From positions 1 to 33,707 of the forward strand of contig NZ_SORN01000018.1 in the NCBI RefSeq assembly GCF_004366635.1: DNA of 33,707 nt. Direction: 5' to 3'. Below, one piece after another: positions 15,959 through 23,660 of this stretch. The notes under the pieces are model-generated. The model worked only from the letters and a program-made list of their open reading frames with translations, did not search any database and was not told the DNA's origin. Source of the DNA: Roseinatronobacter bogoriensis DSM 18756 (GTDB lineage: Bacteria > Pseudomonadota > Alphaproteobacteria > Rhodobacterales > Rhodobacteraceae). The translations under genes and the position numbers were made by a program. Position 1 is the first letter of the stretch. The number at the start of each line of letters is the position of its first letter.

Positions 15959-16951
15959 TCACGGCAACACACAAATCCCATCATTCTGCCGCCCCGCCAC
16001 CAAGTCCCGTAACGTCGCCGGTTCGATTACCTCGACCGCATCACCCCACTGGTAGAGATGCCAGGCCATCTCGACGAGACCGCTGGCCTCAAAGGCAACG
16101 ATCAGTCCGCCATCATCCTGCTCGACCATTTCCTGTCGGGGGTGGAACACGAATTCGCGTGCGGTGGCTGCTGCGGCCGGGGCGAAGCGCCAGACGACGC
16201 GGGTGAATTCTACATCCGAATGGAAAGACCCGAAGGACTGCGCCGCATAGGCGTCAAGGTCGAAATCCTTTTCCTTCTTGAACCAGATCATGGTCATTTC
16301 GACCTTTGCAATGCGGTCCAGGCGGAACCGTCGGAAGCCGTCACCCTTTGCGGGATCGCGCGCGATCAGGTAGTGACGTGTCCCAAGGAGCAGCCCATAG
16401 GGCTCGACAATGCGCTTTTTCGGCTCTGCATCCTGCGCGCCCCGATACGACATGATCAGCTGAAACTGCCCCTTCAGCGCGGCGGTGAGGATGCTCATAT
16501 GGACCGGGCATGTCTTGACCCTTGGGCCAGGGCGACAGGCATAGCCTTTTACCTCCAGCATCGCCTCTGCATTCGCCTCAGTCCGCCGCGCCTCGGTTGT
16601 GGGCAGTTTCGCCACCAGCCTGTCGCGGACGGCCTGCAGAGAGGCGGCCTCTGAAGGTGCACCTTCCCTTTCTGCACGCCGGATCGCCATTTCAAGCGCT
16701 GCCAGCTCATGCTCGAAGATCCCCTGCATCCCCAGCCTGTTGGTTTCGCGCAGCGTCCACCGGCGACGGCGCTCGCTGTCAGTGGTATGTTTCAGGCTCG
16801 GATAAAGTTCCTTCAGCGCAAAAACCATGCGCTGGGCCGTCCGTTCGTTCACGCTGAACTCTGTTGCGATCTCCTTCACTGTGATACCATGAAAGCGCGA
16901 CGCCGCAATATGCGCGAGCTTCAGCAGATCCTGTGCCTTCTGAAATGACAT
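15959..16951 (-). CDS. WYL-domain transcriptional regulator
   Basis: The product (330 residues from the ATG at 16951) has an N-terminal helix-turn-helix (about 1-65, with GITVKEIATEFSVNERTAQR) and a WYL domain (about 155-225, with FQLIMSYRGAQ, RIVEPYGLLLGTRHYLIAR and GFRRFRLDRI), then the WYL C-terminal extension. WYL regulators bind nucleic-acid or nucleotide ligands and frequently control phage-defence operons as repressors (BrxR/CapW type). This one is directly upstream of, and co-oriented with, the five-gene operon. The frame stays open upstream to 17080, but those extra 43 residues have no domain and the regulator fold starts at MSFQKAQDLLKLAH. Confidence 0.88.
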   Translation of the reverse strand: MSFQKAQDLLKLAHIAASRFHGITVKEIATEFSVNERTAQRMVFALKELYPSLKHTTDSERRRRWTLRETNRLGMQGIFEHELAALEMAIRRAEREGAPSEAASLQAVRDRLVAKLPTTEARRTEANAEAMLEVKGYACRPGPRVKTCPVHMSILTAALKGQFQLIMSYRGAQDAEPKKRIVEPYGLLLGTRHYLIARDPAKGDGFRRFRLDRIAKVEMTMIWFKKEKDFDLDAYAAQSFGSFHSDVEFTRVVWRFAPAAAATAREFVFHPRQEMVEQDDGGLIVAFEASGLVEMAWHLYQWGDAVEVIEPATLRDLVAGRQNDGICVLP

Positions 16952-16996
16952 GGCCGTTTCTATCCTCGACAGTTTATGACGTAGCCCCTCGCCTAT

Positions 16997-17186
16997 ACTC
17001 AACCTGAGGATGATTCTTCTCCAGGTTGTGACGCAGGCAGGGCATTTTTCGGGCAGCATCTCTGGCCCCAGACCCCGCAAGTCTCTGTATCAGAACCGGC
17101 CTGCAGAAAGGTTATTCCTCACACCACCTATGTCACGCGGCCCGCCACATGCGCATCCCGGCTGGCCGCACTCATCCTGAGGAAGA
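16997..17186. repeat. Repeated 17-mer in the divergent promoter region
   Basis: ACTCAACCTGAGGATGA (16997-17013) and ACTCATCCTGAGGAAGA (17170-17186) match at 15 of 17 positions. They bracket the gap between the WYL gene (minus) and the next gene (plus). The first copy lies within a wider dyad ACCTG...CAGGT (17002-17026) and next to TATACT. They are candidate operators for WYL autoregulation. Confidence 0.35.
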
Positions 17187-17198
17187 ACTGGAGTCAGA

Positions 17199-17795
17199 AT
17201 GGCATTACCACCAAGAGCATTTTTCACAGTACACGAAGCAGCCTCGCGCTGGGGTTGCATGATCGCCGATATCGCGGGCTGGGCGACCGAAGGCAAGCTC
17301 AACATTATCACCGGCATTCCCCTTGCCGTCTGCGAGACCGAGAAAGTGGCCGGGTTGATCACCATTTCGCCGATGGACATGCTGCCCCTCTTCCGACGTG
17401 ATGGCACAGGGCCAGGTTCGGTCCGGCTGCAGCGGATCAAGCCCGAAGCCAGAGAAGACTGGCTTTTTGTGACCGAGCCGGATGACGGGGTCGAAGTGTC
17501 GATCGCTGATCTGCTGATCAGCGGCCCGGATGTTCTGCGCTTTGAGGACGAGTACGATCTGTTGCGCCGCATCGGCGGCGGCGCGGGCGCGCTCTCGCCC
17601 TATGACTGGGAAGGTATGTATGTGGCCATGATCCAGCGTATTCATGAACACGGCCTGCCTGCAACGCAGGCGGATCTGATCGCAGAGTTGCAGGAATGGT
17701 TCGCCACTGTCTCCGAGACCGGCGAGGTTCCGGATGAAAGCACCATCCGCCGCCGCTTGCGCCCGTTCTGGCGTGCCCTGCGCCGCGAGACCTGA
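17199..17795 (+). CDS. Conserved hypothetical protein next to integrase
   Basis: I do not recognise a named family in this 198-residue protein. Its N-terminus, FFTVHEAASRWGCMIADIAG, looks like a MerR/HTH_17-type DNA-binding helix-turn-helix. Its C-terminus, ESTIRRRLRPFWRALRRE, is strongly basic and could also contact DNA. GGAG lies 5 nt before the ATG. It is divergent from the WYL gene and convergent with the integrase gene, with only 14 bp between their stops. A role as regulator or recombination accessory factor is inference from position and the HTH-like start. Confidence 0.65.
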   Translation: MALPPRAFFTVHEAASRWGCMIADIAGWATEGKLNIITGIPLAVCETEKVAGLITISPMDMLPLFRRDGTGPGSVRLQRIKPEAREDWLFVTEPDDGVEVSIADLLISGPDVLRFEDEYDLLRRIGGGAGALSPYDWEGMYVAMIQRIHEHGLPATQADLIAELQEWFATVSETGEVPDESTIRRRLRPFWRALRRET

Positions 17796-17809
17796 CGCCC
17801 CGGACCCTG

Positions 17810-19063
17810 TCAGGCGCGCCTGGCATCCGCGTCATGCACGATCTTTGGCCGTGGCCGGAACTGACCGGCCACAGCATTCACCCCGGCGCGCAGGGGCGAG
17901 TCCATCAGATGCGCATAGCGCAGGGTCGTCTGTATCTGGCTGTGACCCAGCAGCTTGCCGATCATCTCGAGCGACGCCCCGCGGCTGACCAGCAGCGACG
18001 CGAATGTGTGGCGCAGATCATGGATGCGTACATCGGGCAGGTTTGCCTCGCGCTGCACGATCATCCAGAACCGGCGGATTTCCTTCACGGGCTGGCCCGG
18101 CACATCGCCGGGGAACAGCCAGGGGTTGCCTTTGGGCACGACCACCCCGCGCTGACGCACGATGGCGGCGACTTCAGCCGAAATTGGCACTCGATGGATT
18201 TTGCGCTGCTTGGTGGTGCTCGCAGGCTTTGACCAGATGCCCAGCTCGAGATTGAACTGCTCAAACCGCGCCTGGCGCACCTCTCCCACGCGGGCACCTG
18301 TCAGCATGCAAATCCGGATGATGCCAGCCGCGCGCTGATCTTCAGCCGCGTCCAGCACCTCGGCCAGCCTGCCGATCTCCTCCTGCGACAGGAACCGCTC
18401 ACGCGCGGTCTCGACGCGTTTTTTGAACCCGGCCGCCGGATTGTCACTGCGCCAGCCCCACTGGATAGCGAGGTTGAACATCTTACGCAGCACCTCGCCG
18501 ATCCGATTTGCACGAACGGGCGTGGGCTTCTTCCCTGCCAGTTTGCGTGCGCGATTGTTGGGCGTGGCCTTCGAGGGACGCGCCCTGCCCTGCGCAATGA
18601 GGTTCAGGAGCTTCGTTACGTCCTGCGGGGTGATGTCTGCCACCAGCTTGTTGCCCCAATGGGGAGCAACCAGCTTGGTCAGGAACGAACGATGGTCAGA
18701 CGCGCTCAAAGGGGCCAGTGTCGACGCATGTTCGACAAGATAACGATCGATCATGTCATTGAACCGGGGCGCCTCGCGCAACGCGCCGCGCTCATCCAGC
18801 GGGTCGGAGCCTTCATCGATCTGTCGCCGCAGCTCGCGCGCCCGCTCGCGGGCCGCTGTGACGGTCCATTCCGGCCAACGCCCGATGGCCATGCGGCGCT
18901 GGCGTCCAGCGAAACGGTAATCCAGCACAAAGGACCGCTCGCCCGAGCGCATGACGCGGATGGAAAGCCCGCGGATTTCCGTGTCGAACACCTGGTAATC
19001 CCGATCCTCTTCGGGGATCTGCTCACGCACCGTTTTGTCGTTCAATCGCAATCGCTTGACCAT
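17810..19063 (-). CDS. int: Tyrosine recombinase / phage integrase
   Basis: The 417 residues comprise an N-terminal DUF4102-like arm-binding region (1-90), a SAM-like core-binding domain (about 100-210) and the catalytic domain. All catalytic residues are visible: R258 in LTGARVGEV, Lys near 288 in KQRKIHRVP, H348 and R351 in HDLRHTFAS, H374 in LLGHSQ, and Tyr383 in LRYAHL. It inserts and excises DNA at att sites, here presumably the initiator tRNA-Met whose 3' fragment lies at 4705-4752. The ATG at 19063 is preferred over the longer frame because AGGAGG lies about 8 nt upstream. Being 13 kb from the att fragment, it leaves the defence operon and WYL gene between integrase and element end. 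Confidence 0.95.
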   Translation of the reverse strand: MVKRLRLNDKTVREQIPEEDRDYQVFDTEIRGLSIRVMRSGERSFVLDYRFAGRQRRMAIGRWPEWTVTAARERARELRRQIDEGSDPLDERGALREAPRFNDMIDRYLVEHASTLAPLSASDHRSFLTKLVAPHWGNKLVADITPQDVTKLLNLIAQGRARPSKATPNNRARKLAGKKPTPVRANRIGEVLRKMFNLAIQWGWRSDNPAAGFKKRVETARERFLSQEEIGRLAEVLDAAEDQRAAGIIRICMLTGARVGEVRQARFEQFNLELGIWSKPASTTKQRKIHRVPISAEVAAIVRQRGVVVPKGNPWLFPGDVPGQPVKEIRRFWMIVQREANLPDVRIHDLRHTFASLLVSRGASLEMIGKLLGHSQIQTTLRYAHLMDSPLRAGVNAVAGQFRPRPKIVHDADARRA

Positions 19064-19665
19064 GGTTACACCTCCTGCTGCGCATGACACAGGCGTAGAT
19101 GCGCAGTTATATCAAGCGAAGCATGCGCTGTGGGGTGGCGCACAGGCGGTGACCGGCAGTGAAGCGCGGGATCGCTGCCGGTCCCTGAATTGATTGGGAA
19201 AATGGGGCCACGCACAGATTACGGCGCGGCACCCCGCCAGAGAATCAATGCCCGGAATGCGTGCACCCGCTCTACAGGATGCCGTGCGCTTGCCCAATGA
19301 GCATCGAAATCCGCCCAAAAATCTGTAAATTTCATTTGAAATCAATGACCGGCAAGGCTTCGGACCCCTTGCCGGTTGGCCCAATGCGTGTGGATACCTG
19401 CCAAAGCCCGCGAAACACAGGCGAAATCCTGTAAATCGGCGACACAACAGCGCCTCAGGCCCTGTGCAGCATCGTCCACCCCGCTGCTTCGGCATCGCGC
19501 CTGATCGGCACTGCCGCGCTCATCCCCCGGAAAACTCAACAATATCAATGACCGGCAAGGCTTGAGTGCATCACTGCCGGTCACTGCCTTCCCGCCACCC
19601 TTTCGGCCCTGCGCATCTGAAGTCCTGAACCCCGTCCATCCCGGGCGATGACCAGGAGAGACCCG
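19064..19665. other. 602-bp non-coding region between integrase and early operon
   Basis: No gene is supported here; frames crossing it on the minus strand are antisense shadows that run into the early operon. It contains the three hairpin repeats listed separately and must also hold the divergent promoters for the integrase (minus) and the early genes (plus). No promoter is clear enough to place. Confidence 0.6.
19149..19582. repeat. Three related long-range-spaced hairpins
   Basis: Three inverted repeats share GACCGGCA arms. They are GACCGGCAG/CTGCCGGTC (19151-19183, 15-nt loop), ACCGGCAAGG/CCTTGCCGGT (19348-19376, 9-nt loop) and GACCGGCA/TGCCGGTC (19550-19582). Hairpins 2 and 3 start with the same 20-mer ATCAATGACCGGCAAGGCTT (19341 and 19544). 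Hairpin 1's left arm and hairpin 3's right arm are the same 14-mer inverted. The spacing is close to 200 bp each time. Confidence 0.75.
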
Positions 19666-19935
19666 ATGACAGATACTGAAATGACCACCAGACCCAGCAA
19701 GCCGCGCCTGCTGAGCGGCTGGATCAGCCGGCTCGATCTTGCACTCGAACTCGGCCTGACCGTCGAAACGCTGCATCGCTGGGAGAAGCTGCGCTTCGGC
19801 CCACCCTGCGTGCGCGCCGGGCGCAAAATCTATTACCGCCGCGATGCAGTGCAGAACTGGCTGCTGGAGCAGGAACAGGAGCGCAACGCCACGGTAAGAC
19901 ACGCGGCGCCCCGGCGTGCGGGAGGTCGCCGATGA
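19666..19935 (+). CDS. MerR-like helix-turn-helix (excisionase-type) protein
   Basis: This 89-residue protein carries a helix-turn-helix of the HTH_17/excisionase kind: LISRLDLALELGLTV-like ordering with ETLHRWEKLRFGPPCVRAGR and KIYYRRDAVQNWLLEQ, in which the wing residues follow a MerR-type recognition helix. Such proteins act as excisionases or early regulators. The ATG at 19666 is chosen over one 18 nt upstream because AGGAG sits 7 nt before it. It opens a chain of genes linked by ATGA overlaps. Confidence 0.75.
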   Translation: MTDTEMTTRPSKPRLLSGWISRLDLALELGLTVETLHRWEKLRFGPPCVRAGRKIYYRRDAVQNWLLEQEQERNATVRHAAPRRAGGRR

Positions 19936-20201
19936 CCATCCCCCTGCCCTACCGCAAACACCGCCAGCGCGAACAGGCGCGTCAGGACTGGATAGAGGAG
20001 CGGCGGCGCGAGGCGCGCATGGTCGTGGCCGATGTGTTGAACCACTCCGATCACTTGCTGCGGCTCGCCTGCAATGTGCTCGCCCTGCATGGCGAGACCG
20101 AAGAAGAGCGTAAGGATGCACGGATCCTGCTCGTCGTGCTGGACGCAAGATTGCCCACGCGGGCTGGGCGTGATCGATCGGACCGGGAGGATCGGCCATG
20201 A
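19932..20201 (+). CDS. Small conserved phage protein, function unknown
   Basis: This 89-residue, highly charged, helical protein (RQREQARQDWIEERRREAR) has no recognised domain. It overlaps the preceding stop by 4 nt (ATGA) and is itself overlapped by the next start in the same way, which supports it as a real translated gene. Neighbours are a helix-turn-helix protein and a VRR-NUC nuclease, so a DNA-metabolism accessory role is possible but unproven. Confidence 0.65.
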   Translation: MTIPLPYRKHRQREQARQDWIEERRREARMVVADVLNHSDHLLRLACNVLALHGETEEERKDARILLVVLDARLPTRAGRDRSDREDRP

Positions 20202-20593
20202 AGCGGCGCGGTACACCTGAGGCCGATCTGCAGCGCGCGGTCGTACAAGCCCTGCGCTTTGCCCTGCCCCGTACGGCCATCATCCACCACTGCGCCAATG
20301 AGGTGACCGAGCCCGGCCCGCGTGGGGCGAAGCGCCAGGCGATCCTCGTCGGCATGGGCGTCCATCCCGGCTTTGCCGATCTCATGGTGCTCTGCGACGG
20401 GCGCGTGCTGTTTCTGGAGCTGAAATCCCTCAAGGGCAGGCTCAGCCCGGATCAGGAGGCGTTTCGCGACGCGGTACAAGCGCAGGGGCACGGCTGGGTG
20501 CTGGTGCGCAGCCTCGATGACGCGCTGGGCGCGCTGGCGGACCATGGGTTCACCACCCGCGTGGCGGCCCCGGCTCGGAGGCCCGTGCCATGA
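20198..20593 (+). CDS. VRR-NUC domain nuclease
   Basis: The 131-residue protein is a stand-alone VRR-NUC (PD-(D/E)XK-type) nuclease as found in phage replication modules. The core reads GMGVHPGFADLMVL (52-65, catalytic Asp61), LFLELKSLKGRLSPDQ (71-86, with Glu74 and Lys76 forming ExK), then the Gln-containing helix. Related domains in FAN1 and phage proteins cut branched or flap DNA. It overlaps genes on both sides by 4 nt. The reading EVTEPGPRGAKRQ before the core is typical of the family's basic loop. Confidence 0.9.
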   Translation: MKRRGTPEADLQRAVVQALRFALPRTAIIHHCANEVTEPGPRGAKRQAILVGMGVHPGFADLMVLCDGRVLFLELKSLKGRLSPDQEAFRDAVQAQGHGWVLVRSLDDALGALADHGFTTRVAAPARRPVP

Positions 20594-21627
20594 GCCATGA
20601 GGCCACCAACTGGGCGATCAAGCAGCGCGGGCTGAAACCGACGACGAAGATCGTACTCTGGCATCTCTGCGACCGGTTCAACCCGGATTACGGCTGCTTC
20701 CCCTCGCAGGAGCGGCTGGCGCATGATTGCGAGATCAGCCGCTCGACGCTGAACGAGCATATCGGGCAACTGGAAGCGGCAGGTCTCCTGCGCAGGGTGC
20801 CGCGCATTCATCCCATCACCAAACGCCAGATGCCGACCCGCTACATTCTGGGGTTTGAACCGGGCTTCACACCGCATGCGCCAGACCCGTGTCCGGAAAC
20901 CGGACATGGACATGCAGATGATGCCGCAGGCGTCGCAGATATCGGGCCTTTCGACTATGAGCCACCGCATATGGCTGAGCCGTGTCTGAATTCCGGACAC
21001 GGGTGTGCGGCCCGACCCGTGTCCGATTTTCCGGCTGACCCGTGTCCGGAAAATGCCGAAAGCCGTGTCCGGAATCCGGACACTAACCCTGTAAGGGAAC
21101 CTCTAAGTAAACCAGTAAAGGAGGAGGAGGACGCGCGAGCGCGCGAAGCCATTTCTGATGATTTTTTCGAGGAGCTGCTCAAGGCGCTGGGCATCGCTCC
21201 CACCGCCCTGCCCGGCTGGTGGCAAGGCTGGCCACCGCGCGAGCATGTCCGTCGCTGGCGCGACGATCTGGGGCTCGACGAGGCTGCAATCATCGAAGTT
21301 GCTGAGGAATCGCGGCGAACCCATCCAGAACCGCCAGATGGCCCCAAGGCGCTCGACCGCGCCATGCAAAGGGCTTCGCAGCGCCTGAAACAGACCGGAG
21401 CACCGATTGCGAAGAACGGGCCAGCGAACTGCGCAGGCCATTCCCGGCAAAGAAACCGCAGTCCCGGCCCCATGCCCAGCGCCGACGAAAAGGCGGCATT
21501 CTATGCCGATCTGGTCAATTCTAACCGGTTCCTGCCCGCGAACACGATCAGCAACAGCATCCGCGATGCGATGCTGGAACGGGGTCTGGTCACAGTCGAG
21601 CGGCTGCGCGAGCGCGGGGTGCGATGA
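20590..21627 (+). CDS. Helix-turn-helix phage replication protein with internal repeats
   Basis: The 345 residues begin with a HTH_36-type winged helix (about 1-90: LKPTTKIVLWHLCDRF, FPSQERLAHDCEISRSTLNE, LEAAGLLRRVPR). A low-complexity linker with repeated DPCPE-type units follows (about 97-175), then a C-terminal helical domain (190-345). This arrangement, followed or preceded by nuclease and methyltransferase genes, is common for lambdoid-like replication initiators or helicase loaders. The linker DNA holds several GTGTCCGGA repeats, listed separately. The start overlaps the VRR-NUC stop (ATGA). Confidence 0.78.
   Translation: MSHEATNWAIKQRGLKPTTKIVLWHLCDRFNPDYGCFPSQERLAHDCEISRSTLNEHIGQLEAAGLLRRVPRIHPITKRQMPTRYILGFEPGFTPHAPDPCPETGHGHADDAAGVADIGPFDYEPPHMAEPCLNSGHGCAARPVSDFPADPCPENAESRVRNPDTNPVREPLSKPVKEEEDARAREAISDDFFEELLKALGIAPTALPGWWQGWPPREHVRRWRDDLGLDEAAIIEVAEESRRTHPEPPDGPKALDRAMQRASQRLKQTGAPIAKNGPANCAGHSRQRNRSPGPMPSADEKAAFYADLVNSNRFLPANTISNSIRDAMLERGLVTVERLRERGVR
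20885..21083 (+). repeat. Iteron-like GTGTCCGGA repeats inside the replication gene
   Basis: Five units occur in about 200 bp. They are ACCCGTGTCCGGAAACCGGA (20885), CCGTGTCTGAATTCCGGACA (20980), ACCCGTGTCCGATTTTCCGG (21015), ACCCGTGTCCGGAAAATGCC (21038) and GCCGTGTCCGGAATCCGGAC (21062). Most are also inverted repeats; the last pairs 9 bp perfectly (21065-21083). They encode the DPCPE-like protein units, so DNA-level and protein-level conservation cannot be separated by eye. Confidence 0.65.
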
Positions 21628-22781
21628 ATGGCATGGTGTTTCGTCCCCGGCACGGCCTCTCCCTCTGCGCAGGCGGCGGTGGCCTCGATATGGGCCTCAT
21701 GCTCGCCGAGCCCGGATATCACACACGCTGCTTCGTCGAATGGGAGGATTGGCCCCGCGCTGTCCTCATCGCCGCGCAACGCGCAGGGTATTTCGCACCT
21801 GCGCCGATCTGGACGGACCTTCGGACCTTCGACGCCCGCCCCTTCTGCGGGGCCTTCGACATCGTCCTCGCCGGATATCCCTGCCAGCCCTTCAGCGCGG
21901 CCGGAAAACGCGGCGGCGCCGATGATCCCCGCCACCTCTGGCCCGATGTCGCCCGCGTCATCGGGGAATGCCGCCCCGAATGGATCTTTCTCGAAAACGT
22001 CGCCGGGCACGTCACCCTCGGGCTTGAAACCGTCCTGCGAGAGCTTTGGGGCATGGGCTACACGCCTGCGGCGGGTCTGTTCAGCGCGGCAGAAGTCGGT
22101 GCGCCGCACCAGCGGCTCCGGATCTTCATCCTGGCCCACACCGATGAGCCTGCATCCGGGCACGGATCGCTACAACCCGGCCGGGAACAGCGACTTTACC
22201 CGGAAGGCCGAGGCGCTGGCGCTGGGCATCACCAGCTGGTCGACGCCGAAGGCCACGGATGGCGCGAAGGGCGGTCCGGGCCAGAGCTATGGATCAGGCG
22301 GGACACCCCCCCTGCCTGCGCAAGCGGCGCAATGGCCGACCCCGGCGGCGCAGAACTGGAAGGGCAGCAGCGAGGCCAGTGTGACGCGGGCGGATGGCAA
22401 ATCCCGCATGGACATCCTGCATTACCGGGCAGAACAGGGCTTCACCCGCCCGGACCCGGCGATCACGATGCATGGCGTAGGGTCCTCGCCGCACGCCCCG
22501 ATCTCGCGCCGGCTCTGGGCTTCGATGACTGCCTCGCATGGGCGCGTCGTCTCGCGGCGGATCCTGAAGGGTCGGTCGCGGCGGCGGCTGAACCCGCTCT
22601 TCGTCGGATGGCTGATGGGCTGGCCCATCGGGCACGCGCTCTGCGCCTGCTCGGCAACGGAGTTCACCCTCTGGCATCAGCATATGCGTGGCGCTCTCTC
22701 GCAGCTGCCCATGGCCTCGGGCCCGTGGATCTGGCGGTCGACAGATCAGGCCCAGCGCCCTGCGCAGATGGATTTCCTTGA
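21624..22781 (+). CDS. DNA (cytosine-5) methyltransferase, first frame
   Basis: The 385-residue reading has motif I LSLCAGGGGLDMGL (12-25), motif IV with the catalytic Cys in GYPCQPFS (84-91), motif VI FLENVAGH (122-129), motif VIII QRLRIFILA (163-171) and a motif X-like GNGVHPLASAYAWRSL near the end. It would methylate cytosine C5, perhaps to protect phage DNA. Up to about 22140 this frame has the GC-rich third positions expected here. Beyond that, the frame shifted by one (next entry) has the better codon pattern, yet this frame still reads typical family sequence. It overlaps the upstream stop by ATGA. Its own stop at 22781 leaves a 12-nt gap to the next gene, unlike all other joins in the operon. 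Confidence 0.8.
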   Translation: MNGMVFRPRHGLSLCAGGGGLDMGLMLAEPGYHTRCFVEWEDWPRAVLIAAQRAGYFAPAPIWTDLRTFDARPFCGAFDIVLAGYPCQPFSAAGKRGGADDPRHLWPDVARVIGECRPEWIFLENVAGHVTLGLETVLRELWGMGYTPAAGLFSAAEVGAPHQRLRIFILAHTDEPASGHGSLQPGREQRLYPEGRGAGAGHHQLVDAEGHGWREGRSGPELWIRRDTPPACASGAMADPGGAELEGQQRGQCDAGGWQIPHGHPALPGRTGLHPPGPGDHDAWRRVLAARPDLAPALGFDDCLAWARRLAADPEGSVAAAAEPALRRMADGLAHRARALRLLGNGVHPLASAYAWRSLAAAHGLGPVDLAVDRSGPAPCADGFP

Positions 22782-22797
22782 AAGGTTGAAGCCATGA
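22144..22797 (+). CDS. Overlapping second coding frame: methyltransferase C-terminal/TRD-type sequence
   Basis: Shifted by one base relative to the methyltransferase frame, this stretch reads SWPTPMSLHPGTDRYNPAGN, WSTPKATDGAKGGPGQSYG, AQWPTPAAQNWKGSSEAS and RRLNPLFVGWLMGWPIGHAL. WPTP units and LNP-FV-WLMGWP are typical of the target-recognition and C-terminal part of many phage C5-methyltransferases. Codon third positions are strongly G/C-rich in this frame. The stop (TGA 22795-22797) overlaps the next gene's ATG as ATGA, as at the other joins of the operon. It could be a separate gene starting at ATG 22144, or the true C-terminus reached by frameshifting. 217 residues if separate. Confidence 0.5.
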   Translation: MSLHPGTDRYNPAGNSDFTRKAEALALGITSWSTPKATDGAKGGPGQSYGSGGTPPLPAQAAQWPTPAAQNWKGSSEASVTRADGKSRMDILHYRAEQGFTRPDPAITMHGVGSSPHAPISRRLWASMTASHGRVVSRRILKGRSRRRLNPLFVGWLMGWPIGHALCACSATEFTLWHQHMRGALSQLPMASGPWIWRSTDQAQRPAQMDFLERLKP

Positions 22798-23453
22798 GTT
22801 TCCACAGCAAGATCACCCGCAAAGGCGGCGGACGCGTCAAACGCGCGCTGGGCGTGCAGGCGGCGTTGGAATGGGCGTTTCGGGTTGAGAAGGCGCAGCT
22901 GGAACTGCCGCCACCATCGGATATCGAGGAAGAGGGCTTCGGCTTCGGCCTGGAATATGTCCTGCTGCAACGCGCTGCATTGGGCTGCAAGGTCGATGGC
23001 GGGCAGCACAAGATTGGCGGCTATGTCCATGAGGATGCGGAGGTGATCGCTGCGACCGTCGCAGGCCTGCCCGACAATCTTGGCGGCAAGCGCATGGCGA
23101 TCCGCGTGGCCGAACTGGCGCGCGCCGGCTTGACGCCGGACTGGATGCCGGGTGCCGTTCCGCGCTGCGTGCCGGTCGATATCAAGCGTAACCGGCATGG
23201 GGATCGCGCCACCAGCGAGGTCGTTGGCACCGAGCGCGTCCTGATCAAGGGCAAATGGCGCAGTGTCGAAGTGCGCGCCTGTCCGGTTCGGTTCTCACCG
23301 GATCAGCGGCAGATCAACAGCGCGCGGCAAGCCTATGAGGATTGGTGGCAGGCGCTGGGCTGGGTGCGGGATGGGCTGATCGCAGGTGGGATGCTGCGCG
23401 AGGTCGAGCTGACAGACATGCTGCCAAGGAAGAGGCCATGGGAGCCGCGGTGA
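22794..23453 (+). CDS. Conserved phage protein, function unknown
   Basis: I do not recognise a named domain in this 219-residue protein. It has a basic start (FHSKITRKGGGRVKRALG), an acidic/hydrophobic middle, and a C-terminal helix pair (QINSARQAYEDWWQALGWVRDGL) ending in a basic tail. It overlaps the upstream frame by ATGA and is the last gene of the coupled early operon; a 207-bp gap follows. Location beside replication and methyltransferase genes suggests a DNA-metabolism or regulatory role, which is inference only. Confidence 0.7.
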   Translation: MSFHSKITRKGGGRVKRALGVQAALEWAFRVEKAQLELPPPSDIEEEGFGFGLEYVLLQRAALGCKVDGGQHKIGGYVHEDAEVIAATVAGLPDNLGGKRMAIRVAELARAGLTPDWMPGAVPRCVPVDIKRNRHGDRATSEVVGTERVLIKGKWRSVEVRACPVRFSPDQRQINSARQAYEDWWQALGWVRDGLIAGGMLREVELTDMLPRKRPWEPR

Positions 23454-23660
23454 GCGTAGGCGATTTGGACAGATAGTGATCTACGAATGATCTGCACGTA
23501 CCATAGTGACTTCATGGCGCACCTAGGCTCAAGACACTCAACCGTCTCATGCCATTGAGTGCATCTGCAATCCCTAGACTTCACACTCAGAACGCTTCAT
23601 CGTCAGCCTCACCAACCAGATGCCAAGGTCAGGCAATTATGCTGCGAGGGGGGTGAGCCT

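Noticed and set aside
19149..19582. Hairpin repeats considered as a CRISPR array
   Set aside because: Only three units about 200 bp apart, variable loops, and no cas genes nearby.
19342..20433. A 363-residue minus-strand open frame over the integrase upstream region
   Set aside because: It runs antisense through three ATGA-coupled early genes and the hairpin repeats, and has no recognisable domain.
20955..21473. A 172-residue minus-strand frame
   Set aside because: It is a serine-rich shadow of the replication protein gene.
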